Shown piece by piece: positions 44,616 to 52,601 of a stretch of DNA of 64,000 nt. The notes beneath the pieces are model-generated. The model saw only the letters and a program-made list of their open reading frames with translations, was not told the DNA's origin and made no database searches. Both the position numbers and the translations under genes were made by a program. How positions within the stretch are numbered: position 1 is the first letter of the stretch; each line of letters begins with the position of its first letter. The stretch comes from Arsenicicoccus sp. oral taxon 190 (GTDB taxonomy: Bacteria > Actinomycetota > Actinomycetes > Actinomycetales > Dermatophilaceae): the NCBI RefSeq assembly GCF_001189535.1, contig NZ_CP012070.1:1302001-1366000 (forward strand), given 5' to 3'.

Positions 44616-44642
44616 TGAACACCGTTCAATGAACGCTGTTCA
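44616..44642. promoter_or_regulatory. Two BioQ-type operators between bioB and TetR
   Basis: Two perfect-arm sites in tandem, TGAAC-ACC-GTTCA (44616-44628) and TGAAC-GCT-GTTCA (44630-44642), 14 bp apart centre to centre. They match the general form TGAAC-N3-GTT(A/C)(A/C) known for the actinobacterial biotin repressor BioQ. They lie 45 bases upstream of bioB and about 100 upstream of the divergent TetR gene. Confidence 0.8.
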
Positions 44643-44741
44643 TGTTAACTAGGGGGTGGTGGTCGCTCAACGCGAGGGGCCCTGGTGTGGCCGGGCTCTC
44701 GTCCCGGCCCCCCGCGAGCGATCGTCAGGAGGAGGACCCGT

Positions 44742-45302
44742 ATGGCGCTCACGCGGCAGGCCGTCCTCGACGAGGCGGTCCGGACGCTCGATGCCTACGG
44801 CTTCGCCGACCTGTCGATGCGCAAGCTGGCCGGGGCGCTCGAGGTGCAGCCGTCGGCGCTCTACTGGCACTTCGCCAACAAGCAGTCGCTGCTGGCGGCG
44901 GTCGCGACCGGGTGGCTCGGCGCGATGCCGGCGCCGTCCGCGCAGGCGCCGTGGGACGAGCAGGTGCGGGTCTGGGCGCACGGCCTACGCCGCGCCGTGA
45001 CGGCGCACCGTGACGGCGCCGAGCTGGTCGCCTCCGTCCTGGCGATGCGCGCCGAGGGTGTGGAACCGACCCGGGGGCTGGTGGCGATCCTGCACCAGGC
45101 CGGGTTGCGGGCCCCCGATGCGCGGGCCGCTGCGGCGAGCGTCCTCCACTTCGTGATGGGGCATGCCGTGGACGAGCAGGGGCACGCGCAGATGCGGGCC
45201 TTCGGCGTGGCCCCTGCCGGAGCCGTGCCCGACGACCCGGACGAGCGGTTCGCCTACGGCCTGGCCCTGCTCGTCGACGGGATCCGCGCCCGTCTCGCCT
45301 GA
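44742..45302 (+). CDS. TetR family regulator, probable BioQ-type biotin repressor
   Basis: A 186-residue TetR protein. The helix-turn-helix is QAVLDEAVRTLDAYGFADLSMRKLAGALEVQPSALYWHFANKQSLLAAVA, the TetR_C type. The C-terminal part has ASVLHFVMGHAVDEQGHAQM. ATG 44742 follows AGGAGGAGG. It is divergent from bioB with two BioQ-like operators between them, which is the main reason for the BioQ suggestion; the general TetR call is certain. It would repress bioB and possibly itself. Confidence 0.88.
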   Translation: MALTRQAVLDEAVRTLDAYGFADLSMRKLAGALEVQPSALYWHFANKQSLLAAVATGWLGAMPAPSAQAPWDEQVRVWAHGLRRAVTAHRDGAELVASVLAMRAEGVEPTRGLVAILHQAGLRAPDARAAAASVLHFVMGHAVDEQGHAQMRAFGVAPAGAVPDDPDERFAYGLALLVDGIRARLA

Positions 45303-45333
45303 GCCGAGAGCTGCGCGTGCCACCATCGACGTC

Positions 45334-45846
45334 ATGGACCGTGACATGGACCCGCAGCGAGAGGCGACCCTGCGCCGGCGGTACCTGAGCCTCGGGGTGG
45401 GGGAGCTGGTCGCTGCTGCTGTCTTCCTGGTGATCGCGCTCCAGGTGGTGCTGCCGGGGTGGGCTTCCCTCGAGCGGCCTGCTCTGTGGGGAGGTCTCGC
45501 CCCGCTCCTCGTCATCCTCGTCCAGGCGGGGGCGTACTGGCTGCTCGCGCGCAGCTGGACCCCGCACGCGACGATGCCACCCGCGCTGGCGACCACCTAC
45601 CGGGTCTTTCGCGGGGCGGACCTGGTGCTGCTCGCCGCAGGGCTCGTCCTCGTCGTCCGGCACTGGCCGGCGAGCCCGGGCGGTGCCGCACTGGCCCTCG
45701 GTGCCTGGGCGTTCGGCGTCGTGGAGTACCTCAACTACTTCGTGGTGCGCCTCTCCTACCCGGTGACCAGGTGGCCCGGCACCGTCACGCAGTGGCGCAC
45801 CCCTCGTCTCATGCAGGACGTCCGGGGATCCCGACCCCGGGGGTGA
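45334..45846 (+). CDS. Four-helix membrane protein of unknown function
   Basis: A 170-residue protein with hydrophobic helices at about residues 20-38 (GVGELVAAAVFLVIALQVVLPG), 48-70 (GLAPLLVILVQAGAYWLLA), 88-104 and 112-130 (AALALGAWAFGVVEYLNYFVV). Its tail is basic and ends RGSRPRG. I do not recognise a family. ATG 45334 is used; ATG 45346 is also possible. It lies 31 bp after the TetR gene and may be cotranscribed with it. Confidence 0.7.
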   Translation: MDRDMDPQREATLRRRYLSLGVGELVAAAVFLVIALQVVLPGWASLERPALWGGLAPLLVILVQAGAYWLLARSWTPHATMPPALATTYRVFRGADLVLLAAGLVLVVRHWPASPGGAALALGAWAFGVVEYLNYFVVRLSYPVTRWPGTVTQWRTPRLMQDVRGSRPRG

Positions 45847-45953
45847 CCGCCTCGGGGCCGCGCAGGTGCGGGCTCCTAGATCAGCCGGGCTCCGTGACAT
45901 CGACCTGGCGTGCTGACCCGGTCGGAGGTGACCGCCCGCGGTAGGTTGGGCAG

Positions 45954-46805
45954 ATGCAGCAGGTCGTGGCGGTCATGGGCCGCGGAGTCGTCGACGCCGG
46001 CACGCCGATCGCCACCGGCGACGACCTGGGGATCACCCGGGGCGACGGCTGCTTCGACGCGACGCTGGTGGCCTGGGACGGCGAGGGCTGGCTGGTCCAC
46101 GACCTCGACGAGCACCTGGCGCGGCTGCGGCGGTCGGCCGACGCCCTCGCCATCCCGCTCGCCGACGACGACGCGTGGATAGAGCTGATCGGTGACGCCC
46201 TCCAGGTCTGGCAGGGCGCCGACGAGGCCGCCCTCAAGCTCGTCCTGACCCGCGGTGACGAGCACGGCGACGGCACGCCCCTCGCCTTCCTGACCCTGAC
46301 CAGCGTCGCTGCCCGGATGATCGCCCAGCGTGACGGCATCCGCGTCGTCACCCTCCCGCGCGGCTACGCGAGCGACGCCTTCGAGGGCGCGCCGTGGCTG
46401 CTCGGCGGGGTCAAGCTCTTGTCGTATGCCGTCCACGTCGCCGCCAAGCGCGAGGCCGCCGCCCGCGGGGCGGACGACCCGGTCTTCACGTCCAGCGACG
46501 GGTACGTCCTCGAGGCGCCGACCTCCGCCGTCGTCTGGCTGCGCGACGGCGTGGTCGGGACGACGCCGACCGGGGGGACAGGGATCCTCGACTCCATCAG
46601 CGCCCGCAAGATCCTGGGCGGGGCGGGCGAGCACGGCTGGCGCGGGGAGCAGCGTCTCGTCACCCCGACCGAGCTCGCGGGGGCCGACGCAGCCTGGCTC
46701 GTGTCGTCGGTCCGAGGGGTCGCCCCGATCCTGGAGCTCGACGGCGTGCCGCTGCGCACCGACCCCGAGGCGACGCGCGTCATCCGCGCCCTCAACGGTT
46801 TCTGA
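45954..46805 (+). CDS. Aminotransferase class IV, PabC-like 4-amino-4-deoxychorismate lyase
   Basis: A 283-residue fold-type IV PLP enzyme. The pattern GITRGDGCFDATLVA, HLDEHLARLRRSADALAIP, the PLP lysine in LLGGVKLLSYAVHVAAKREAAARGADD and SDGYVLEAPTSAVVWLRDG fit the 4-amino-4-deoxychorismate lyase / D-amino acid / branched-chain group. Length and order of motifs favour PabC, which makes p-aminobenzoate for folate, but branched-chain or D-amino acid aminotransferases cannot be excluded. The small gene 46819 follows by 13 bp. Confidence 0.82.
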   Translation: MQQVVAVMGRGVVDAGTPIATGDDLGITRGDGCFDATLVAWDGEGWLVHDLDEHLARLRRSADALAIPLADDDAWIELIGDALQVWQGADEAALKLVLTRGDEHGDGTPLAFLTLTSVAARMIAQRDGIRVVTLPRGYASDAFEGAPWLLGGVKLLSYAVHVAAKREAAARGADDPVFTSSDGYVLEAPTSAVVWLRDGVVGTTPTGGTGILDSISARKILGGAGEHGWRGEQRLVTPTELAGADAAWLVSSVRGVAPILELDGVPLRTDPEATRVIRALNGF

Positions 46806-46818
46806 GCAGGCGGCGGGC

Positions 46819-47127
46819 GTGCCGTCATACCGGATCACCCTGGACGTCCTCGACGTCCTGCCCGGCCACGCGCCGCCCGAGGTGATGGCCACGGCCGTCG
46901 CGACGGTCGCCGAGACGCACGTGGTCGAGGCCGACCAGCTCGACGTGGTGGGTGGCGTGCCGCGGATCACGGTGCGGTTCACGATCGACCCGAGCAGCCG
47001 GGACGAGGAGGACCACGAGGCCCGGGTGGTCCGCGCCCGCATGGTGCACGCCGTCGCCCAGGTCGCCCGCTGCCGCAACGGGCGGGCGCTGCGTCGCGTC
47101 GGGGGTCGGTGGGCCCTGATCCGCTAG
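46819..47127 (+). CDS. Small protein of unknown function following PabC-like gene
   Basis: A 102-residue protein starting at GTG 46819. It has alternating beta-like stretches (YRITLDVLDVLPGHAPPEVMATAVATVAETHVVEADQLDVVGGVPRITVRFTI) and a basic helix (RARMVHAVAQVARCRNGRALRRVGGRW). I do not recognise a family. It is probably cotranscribed with the aminotransferase class IV gene. Its TAG stop is the first base of a triplicated 52-bp repeat. Confidence 0.65.
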   Translation: MPSYRITLDVLDVLPGHAPPEVMATAVATVAETHVVEADQLDVVGGVPRITVRFTIDPSSRDEEDHEARVVRARMVHAVAQVARCRNGRALRRVGGRWALIR

Positions 47128-47268
47128 CGACCACAAGGTGTCCCTGAGGTGTGGTTGTGGTCGGTATGCCGGCCCAGGGCGACCACAAGGTGTCCTGGGG
47201 GTGTGGTTGTGGTCGGTATGCCGCCCCCGGGCGACCACAACGTCACCGAGGGTGTGGTTGTGGTCGGT
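47127..47268. repeat. Tandem 52-bp repeat, about 2.7 copies
   Basis: Units start at 47127, 47179 and 47231, exactly 52 bp apart. Each begins GCGACCACAA, continues through a variable 10-12 base stretch, then GTGTGGTTGTGGTCGGT and, in the first two, ATGCCG. Each unit can fold on itself through GACCACAA and TTGTGGTC, giving three hairpins in a row between two convergent genes. Confidence 0.85.
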
Positions 47269-48591
47269 TCAGCCCGCCCGGCGCCGCCGCAGCCGCTGCG
47301 CCCACGGCCCGAACTCCCGCGTCAGCGCCTCGCTCCACGTGGGCACCTCGACGCCCTCCTCCTCGCGCCACCGGCGCCGGGCCAGCGTCCGCGACCGATA
47401 GAGCCCGACCAGCCCCACCGCGAAGACCGGCAGCTGCACCGCCATCGCCAGCCGGAACCCCGACAGCGTGTAGCGCCCGCCCGCCGACGTCGCGTCCAGC
47501 ACGACCCCGATCCCGAGGATCGCGAGCAGCGCCCCGGTGAAGGCGCCCATGATCACGACGCCGGTCGCGGCGCCGAGGCGGTGCGAGGGGTTGAAGGTCC
47601 GGGCGAAGTCGAACCCGATCGACGACCCCGGGCCACCCGTCGCGAGCCCGACGACGAGCACGACGAGCAGCCACATCGGTGCGCGCCCCGGCCACAGAAG
47701 CACGGCGACCCACGGGACCACGTTGCAGGCCGCGACGGTCAGCGCGAGGTTGGACCGGCGCAGCGGATGGCGCTGGGTGAGCAGCCCGAGGACGGGCCCG
47801 ACGCCCAGCCCGAGCACCACGAAGAGCGTCAGCAGCCCCGACGCGGTCTGCGGCGAGAGTCCTTCTCCCTGCACGAGATAGGGGACGCCCCACATCATCG
47901 CGAAGACCATCGGCGCAAACCCCGTCACCCAGTGGGTCCACAGCCCGAGGCGGGTCCCCGGGTGACGCAGCACGGCGCTGATCTGCCGCAGGATCGGCGG
48001 GCGTTCGGCGGGCAGGGCCACCGTCGTCCCGGGCGGCGCGTTGCGCAGCAGCAGCCCGGCCAGCACGCAGGAGCCGGCCGAGACCGCGGCGGCCGTCCCG
48101 AACGCCACGGTCCAGCCCGGCCCGTGCAGCAGCGCCGACAGCGGCACCGCGGCGAGGACCTGGCCGGCCTGCCCGAGCAGGCCCGTCAGCTGGGTGAAGA
48201 GCGGCACCTGCCCCGGCGGGAACCACGCCGGCACGAGCCGTATGACGCTGCCGAAGGTCATCGCATCACCGGCTCCGACGAGGACCCGTGCCGCCATCCC
48301 GGTCGGGACGTCGTGGGCGGTGGCCATGAGGATCTGCCCGACGGCCATCAGGGCGGCGCCGATCGTGACCATCCGGCGGGTGCCGAACCGGTCCAGGGCC
48401 AGCCCCACGGGGACCTGGAGCCCGGCATACACGAGCAGCTGGAGCACGACGAAGGACGCCACGATGCCCGCCGGCGCGTGGAACCGGTGCGCGGCGTCGA
48501 TCCCGGCGACGCCGAGGGAGGTGCGCTGCAGCACGGCCGCGGTGTAGGCGACGACCCCGACGACCCAGACGATCCACCCGCGCGCGCTCAC
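47269..48591 (-). CDS. MFS transporter
   Basis: A 440-residue major facilitator with twelve predicted helices. The loop 2-3 signature is GLALDRFGTRRMVTIGAALMAVG, and the second half repeats it loosely (LGVGPVLGLLTQRHPLRRSNLA). It contains AGDAMTFGSVIRLVPAWFPPGQVPLFTQLTGLLGQAGQ. Substrate unknown. The C-terminal tail is basic and cytosolic (RRRWREEEGVEVPTWSEALTREFGPWAQRLRRR). It ends directly at the 52-bp repeat array. Confidence 0.9.
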   Translation of the reverse strand: MSARGWIVWVVGVVAYTAAVLQRTSLGVAGIDAAHRFHAPAGIVASFVVLQLLVYAGLQVPVGLALDRFGTRRMVTIGAALMAVGQILMATAHDVPTGMAARVLVGAGDAMTFGSVIRLVPAWFPPGQVPLFTQLTGLLGQAGQVLAAVPLSALLHGPGWTVAFGTAAAVSAGSCVLAGLLLRNAPPGTTVALPAERPPILRQISAVLRHPGTRLGLWTHWVTGFAPMVFAMMWGVPYLVQGEGLSPQTASGLLTLFVVLGLGVGPVLGLLTQRHPLRRSNLALTVAACNVVPWVAVLLWPGRAPMWLLVVLVVGLATGGPGSSIGFDFARTFNPSHRLGAATGVVIMGAFTGALLAILGIGVVLDATSAGGRYTLSGFRLAMAVQLPVFAVGLVGLYRSRTLARRRWREEEGVEVPTWSEALTREFGPWAQRLRRRRAG

Positions 48592-48633
48592 GGGTCCAGT
48601 GTCTCCCAGGCGTGACGGCCCGCCCGAGCGGCC

Positions 48634-49365
48634 CTACGCCGACTTGCTCAGCAGGAAGGCCGCCGCGAACCCGAGCATGGTGAACAACCCGACCCAGCGG
48701 CCGGCGTGCTCGGTCGCCTCCGGCACCATCGTGTCGGCGAGCATCGTGATGATGGCCCCGGCGGCGAAGGCCTGGATCGTCGCGACGACCGAGTCCGACG
48801 CCCCGCCGAGCAGGGCGTAGCCGAGCGCCGCGGCCAGCGCCGAGACCAGGCACACCGCCGACCACAGCCCCACGATGTAGCGCGTCGAGCGGCCGGCGGC
48901 CTTGAGGCCGGCCGTCGCGGACAGCGACTCGGGCACGTTGGACAGGAAGACGGCGGCCACCATCGGCAGCCCGACCTTGCCCCCGCCCAGCAGGCTCACG
49001 CCGATGGCGGCCGACTCGGGGATCCCGTCGAGCAGCGCCCCGAGGACGAGGGACATGCCGCCTGCCCCCGCCTGCTGCTCGCCGGTGGGGGACTTGCGGC
49101 GGTGCCCGCCCCCGGAGTCGACCCACCAGTCGCCGACGAAGTAGACCAGCGCCCCCGCGACCAGGCCGACGACCACGGACGTGCCCCCGGCCGAGTCGTA
49201 GGCCTCCAGCGTCAGCTCGAACGCGACGGCGCTGATGAGCACGCCCGCGCCGAAGGCCATGACGAGACCGATGAGGCGGGTGGAGACCTTGGCGGTGAGG
49301 GCGATGACCGCGCCGACCAGCAGCGCAGCCCCACCCACGAAACCCCAGAACGCGGCAGCAAGCAT
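48634..49365 (-). CDS. ZIP family metal transporter-like protein
   Basis: A 243-residue membrane protein related to ZIP/ZupT transporters with about eight helices. The motif normally HNIPEG in ZIPs is LDGIPESAAIGVSL here (near residue 115), and the second motif is FLSNVPESLSATAG. The first histidine of the usual metal site is therefore replaced, as in many actinobacterial ZIP-like proteins, so metal choice is uncertain. The His/Lys-rich loop GGGHRRKSPTGEQQAGAGG lies before the motif. ATG 49365 starts the first helix directly. Confidence 0.85.
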   Translation of the reverse strand: MLAAAFWGFVGGAALLVGAVIALTAKVSTRLIGLVMAFGAGVLISAVAFELTLEAYDSAGGTSVVVGLVAGALVYFVGDWWVDSGGGHRRKSPTGEQQAGAGGMSLVLGALLDGIPESAAIGVSLLGGGKVGLPMVAAVFLSNVPESLSATAGLKAAGRSTRYIVGLWSAVCLVSALAAALGYALLGGASDSVVATIQAFAAGAIITMLADTMVPEATEHAGRWVGLFTMLGFAAAFLLSKSA

Positions 49366-49402
49366 GTCGGGAGTATGGCGCGCGGTGGGCCACCATGGGT
49401 GA

Positions 49403-50386
49403 ATGCTCGTCCACCTGCGGCTCGTCGTGCCGACCGACCTCACCGACGACGTCATCCACCTGCTCGTCGACGACCCCCGGGTCACCAACGTCACCCTGGA
49501 GCGGGGGGCCAGCCTGGACCCCGTCGGGGACCTCGTCGGCGCCGACGTCGCCCGGGAGGCGGCCAGCGACGTCATCGAGCAGCTGGAGGAGACCGGCCTG
49601 GCCCACCGCGGCGGGTTGTCGGTCACCCAGGTCGCGGGGTCGCCCTTCGCGGCGGCGCAGCGCATCGACGACGAGGCGGAGGGCTCGGCCGACGACGGCG
49701 TGATCTGGGACCTGGTGCGCGAGGACGCCCGGGACCAGTCGCAGGCGTCCACCACCTACTTCGTCTTCCTCTGCCTCGCTACGGCGCTCGCCGCGGTGGC
49801 GGTCATCACCGACTCACCCATCCTCGTCGTCGGCGCGATGGTCGTCGGGCCGGACTTCGGGCCGGTCGGGGCCATCTGCGCCGGCATCGGGCTCCGCGAC
49901 GGCCGGCTGGCGGGGCGGGGTCTGTGGTTGATGCTGCGGGGCTACGCCGTGGCGGTGGCCGTGGTGGCGCTGCTCGCGCTGCTCGCCCGGCTCACCGGCG
50001 CCGTCACCCCCGAGACGGTGGCGCAGGAGCGGCCGCTCACCGGGTTCATCTGGCGCCCGGACCTGTGGTCCTTCGTGGTGGCCCTGCTGGCGGGGACCGC
50101 CGGCACCCTGGCCCTCACCGGCGAGAAGTCCACGACGCTCGTGGGCGTCTTCATCTCCGTCACCACCGTGCCCGCCGCCGGCAACCTGGCGCTGGCGCTC
50201 GCGGTCCTCGACCGGTCCGAGATCGCTGGGTCCAGCCTGCAGCTCCTGATCAACGTCGTCGGCATGGTCATCGCCGGCGTGATCACCGTGGTGGTGCAGC
50301 GCGCCGCCCTGCACCACGGGTACGGCCGGGTCGTGACCACGGCGCACCACCGGGGCAGCCCCGGTGGTGGGGGCGACGCGGGCTGA
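49403..50386 (+). CDS. DUF389 family membrane protein
   Basis: A 327-residue protein with an N-terminal soluble domain of about 110 residues (HLRLVVPTDLTDDVIHLLVDDPRVTNVTLERGAS) and a membrane domain of about six helices. The membrane part has the DUF389 hallmarks SPILVVGAMVVGPDFGPVGAICAGIGLRDG and GEKSTTLVGVFISVTTVPAAGNLALALAV. It is divergent from the ZIP gene by 37 bp. Function unknown; related proteins are often annotated as hydrophobic or putative transport proteins. Confidence 0.92.
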   Translation: MLVHLRLVVPTDLTDDVIHLLVDDPRVTNVTLERGASLDPVGDLVGADVAREAASDVIEQLEETGLAHRGGLSVTQVAGSPFAAAQRIDDEAEGSADDGVIWDLVREDARDQSQASTTYFVFLCLATALAAVAVITDSPILVVGAMVVGPDFGPVGAICAGIGLRDGRLAGRGLWLMLRGYAVAVAVVALLALLARLTGAVTPETVAQERPLTGFIWRPDLWSFVVALLAGTAGTLALTGEKSTTLVGVFISVTTVPAAGNLALALAVLDRSEIAGSSLQLLINVVGMVIAGVITVVVQRAALHHGYGRVVTTAHHRGSPGGGGDAG

Positions 50387-50501
50387 GACAGCGGCGGGGG
50401 AAGGTCCGTCATACGGGCTGGATGAGGCACCCTAGGTGACGGACATGGGGGGACCGGACCGCGACCACCCCCAGCCGCACCCACGAGAGGTCAGCGCCCG
50501 C

Positions 50502-51737
50502 ATGGACGAACAGCCCCAGGACACGCAGGACGCACCGGGCTCGAGCAAGGTGACCAAGCTCGAGGCCCGCGACGTCGCGCACGAGGCGAGCCTGGCCCAC
50601 GGCGCCCGGATCGCCGACCGCCGAGAGCGTGAGTGGACCCAGCCCGGCTCGATGCCGCGCATGCTCGTCATCCTGCTCGGCCTGGCCGCGGCCTGGGTGG
50701 CGGTCCAGGCGCTGCAGGGCTCCAAGGACCTCGTCGCGCCGGTCTTCTTCGCGCTCAACCTGATGATCGCCGCCTACCCGCTCAAGGGCTGGCTGCACCG
50801 CAAGGGCGTCCCCGAGTGGATCTGCTCCATCGTCGCCGGGCTCGTGGTCTTCCTCGTGATCATCGGGTTCTTCTTCACCCTCGGCTGGGCGGTGGCGTCG
50901 CTGGTCATCGAGCTGCCGCAGTACAGCGACAAGTTCCAGGAGCTCTACAACCAGTCCCTGGCGCAGCTGGGCAGGCTCGGTCTGAGCGAGGCCAAGCTCG
51001 AGGCGCAGCTCAAGGGCATCAACCCGCAGAGCATCATGGGCTACGTCACGACGGTGCTGACCGGGCTGCAGAGCTTCACCGGGCTGCTGGCCGTGATCCT
51101 GACGGTGCTGTTCTTCCTGATGATGGACGCCACCGGCTGGAGCCGCCGGATGGACATCGGCCGGCGCCACCACCCGCGGATCGTCGAGGCGCTGGACGCC
51201 TTCGGCGGCGGCGTGCGTCGCTACTGGATCGTGTCGTCCGTCTTCGGGGCCATCGTGGCCGTGCTCGACTGGGTCGCGCTGCTCATCCTCGGCGTCCCGC
51301 TCGCCGCGGTGTGGGCGGTGCTGAGCTTCCTGACCAACTACATCCCCAACATCGGCTTCGTCATCGGCCTGATCCCGCCCGCCCTGATGGCGCTGCTGGC
51401 CAAGGGCCCGATGGCGGCGGTGTGGGTGATCGTGGCCTACTGCGTGCTCAACTTCGTGGTGCAGTCGATCATCCAGCCGAAGTTCGCCGGCGACGCGATC
51501 GGGGTGACGCCGACGCTGTCCTTCCTGTCGCTGCTCTTCTGGGCGTCGATCATGGGCCCGATGGGCGCGATCCTGGCGCTGCCGATGACGCTGCTGCTCA
51601 AGGCTGTGCTGGTCGACTCGGACCCGCGGGCGCGGTGGGCCAACGCCTTCCTGGCGGCCGACCCCCTCACCGCCGAGGCCCCCAGCGTCAAGGACGCGGT
51701 CGACCCGGACGACGAGCACGACAACGCCATCGCCTGA
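50502..51737 (+). CDS. AI-2E family transporter
   Basis: A protein of 411 residues from ATG 50502 in the AI-2E/TqsA/PerM family, with eight membrane helices. Cues are VQALQGSKDLVAPVFFALNLMIAAYPLKGWLHRKGVPEW at the start, then FGGGVRRYWIVSSVFGAIVAVLDWVALLILGVPLAAVWAVLSFLTNYIPNIGFVIGLIPPALMALL and GVTPTLSFLSLLFWASIMGPMGAILALPMTLLLKAVLVD. Exported substrate is unknown; the autoinducer label is family history. An earlier in-frame ATG at 50436 would add 22 residues. It ends at a hairpin. Confidence 0.92.
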   Translation: MDEQPQDTQDAPGSSKVTKLEARDVAHEASLAHGARIADRREREWTQPGSMPRMLVILLGLAAAWVAVQALQGSKDLVAPVFFALNLMIAAYPLKGWLHRKGVPEWICSIVAGLVVFLVIIGFFFTLGWAVASLVIELPQYSDKFQELYNQSLAQLGRLGLSEAKLEAQLKGINPQSIMGYVTTVLTGLQSFTGLLAVILTVLFFLMMDATGWSRRMDIGRRHHPRIVEALDAFGGGVRRYWIVSSVFGAIVAVLDWVALLILGVPLAAVWAVLSFLTNYIPNIGFVIGLIPPALMALLAKGPMAAVWVIVAYCVLNFVVQSIIQPKFAGDAIGVTPTLSFLSLLFWASIMGPMGAILALPMTLLLKAVLVDSDPRARWANAFLAADPLTAEAPSVKDAVDPDDEHDNAIA

Positions 51738-51758
51738 CCTCCCCGCCAGGCCGTATGC

Positions 51759-51793
51759 CGAGGCGCCTGCCCCCAGCCCGGGGCGGCGCCTCG
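51759..51793 (+). terminator. Hairpin after the AI-2E gene, preceded by CGTATGCCG
   Basis: Nine-base arms CGAGGCGCC (51759-51767) and GGCGCCTCG (51785-51793), 22 bases after the stop. The left arm overlaps a CCGTATGCCG word. It resembles the hairpin after yceI at 32731-32772 in arm sequence and flank. Confidence 0.6.
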
Positions 51794-51800
51794 CGCGTGG

Positions 51801-51880
51801 CTGCGGCCGGCTAGGGCCGGCTGCAACCGACCACGGCCGACCACGGCCGACCACGGCCGGCTACGGCCGGCTACGGCCGG
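51801..51880. repeat. 10-bp tandem array overlapping a gene end
   Basis: Eight units in 10-bp register, including three CCACGGCCGA/G units and two CTACGGCCGG units. The array contains the stop codon of the - strand TetR gene (51871-51873) and supplies its last two or three codons. Confidence 0.8.
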
Positions 51881-52479
51881 CTGGACCGAGGGCCGGCGGC
51901 AGGGCGGACGAGGCGCAGGGCCAGGGTCGTGTAGTGGTCGGCCAGCTCCTGGGGGGTCCACGACCCGTCGTCGGACCACCACCGCGCCACGTCGACCCCC
52001 AGCGAGATCAGCGCGGTCACCGTCATCGGGGGCTGCTCCGTCTCGAACTCCCCGGACCGCAGCCCCGACTCCACGACGCCCCGGAAGACCTCCGTGATCT
52101 CGCGCCGCAGCAGCCCGACCTCCGCCAGGTGCTCCTCCGACAGCGCGTCCAGCTCGTAGTTGACGATCCGCGAGACCGTGTGCAGCTCGGCGTGGGTCAG
52201 CACCCAGGCGTGGACGAGGGCCCGCAGCTGCTCGGTGGGGGAGTCCGCCGACGCCACCGCCTCCCGCGCCAGCCGCAGCACCTCGGCGTGCCCCTCCAGC
52301 GAGAGGGCGTGCAGCAGCGACTCCTTGCTGGCGTGGTGGACATAGACGGCGGCCGGGCTCATCCCGGCGGCCGCGGCGATGTCGCGGGTCGTCGTCGCGT
52401 GGAAGCCCTTGGCGGCGAAGGACTGCAGCGCCGCGGCCTTGATGCGGTGGCGCGCGTCACGGGTCGGGCCGGGCGGCAT
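51871..52479 (-). CDS. TetR family regulator of the acyl-CoA cluster
   Basis: A 202-residue TetR protein. The helix-turn-helix region is RIKAAALQSFAAKGFHATTTRDIAAAAGMSPAAVYVHHASKESLLHALS. The C-terminal domain includes LVHAWVLTHAELHTVSRIVNYELDAL and LGVDVARWW, resembling regulators of fatty-acid or steroid degradation. ATG 52479 follows GAGGGGTGAT; a GTG at 52497 is an alternative. It is divergent from the first acyl-CoA dehydrogenase, with a TetR-type palindrome between them. Confidence 0.9.
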   Translation of the reverse strand: MPPGPTRDARHRIKAAALQSFAAKGFHATTTRDIAAAAGMSPAAVYVHHASKESLLHALSLEGHAEVLRLAREAVASADSPTEQLRALVHAWVLTHAELHTVSRIVNYELDALSEEHLAEVGLLRREITEVFRGVVESGLRSGEFETEQPPMTVTALISLGVDVARWWSDDGSWTPQELADHYTTLALRLVRPAAGPRSSRP

Positions 52480-52545
52480 ACGGATCACCCCTCTCACCTC
52501 TTGACCCGGGCCTGGGTCATGGGTGATTCTCTAGCGAGACCAGGA

Positions 52546-52563
52546 ACTAAGCAAGCGCTTAGT
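52546..52563. promoter_or_regulatory. TetR-type palindromic operator before the acyl-CoA dehydrogenase
   Basis: ACTAAGC-AAGC-GCTTAGT, perfect 7-bp arms, 39 bases before the dehydrogenase start and 66 bases from the TetR gene. Its AT-rich arms stand out from the GC-rich background. Sites of this form control beta-oxidation genes through TetR repressors that sense acyl-CoAs. Confidence 0.7.
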
Positions 52564-52601
52564 CAACCCGTCCCACACGATCCGCCAGCCGAGGAGACGC
52601 G

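Noticed and set aside
47127..47268. 52-bp direct repeats considered as a CRISPR array
   Set aside because: The units are contiguous imperfect copies with no unique spacers, only about 2.7 copies, and no cas genes are nearby.
47149..50439. Two long + strand frames (47149-48615 and 48706-50439) opposite the MFS and ZIP genes
   Set aside because: Both are shadows with Arg/Asp/Gly/Pro-rich translation. The - strand genes have membrane helices and family motifs.
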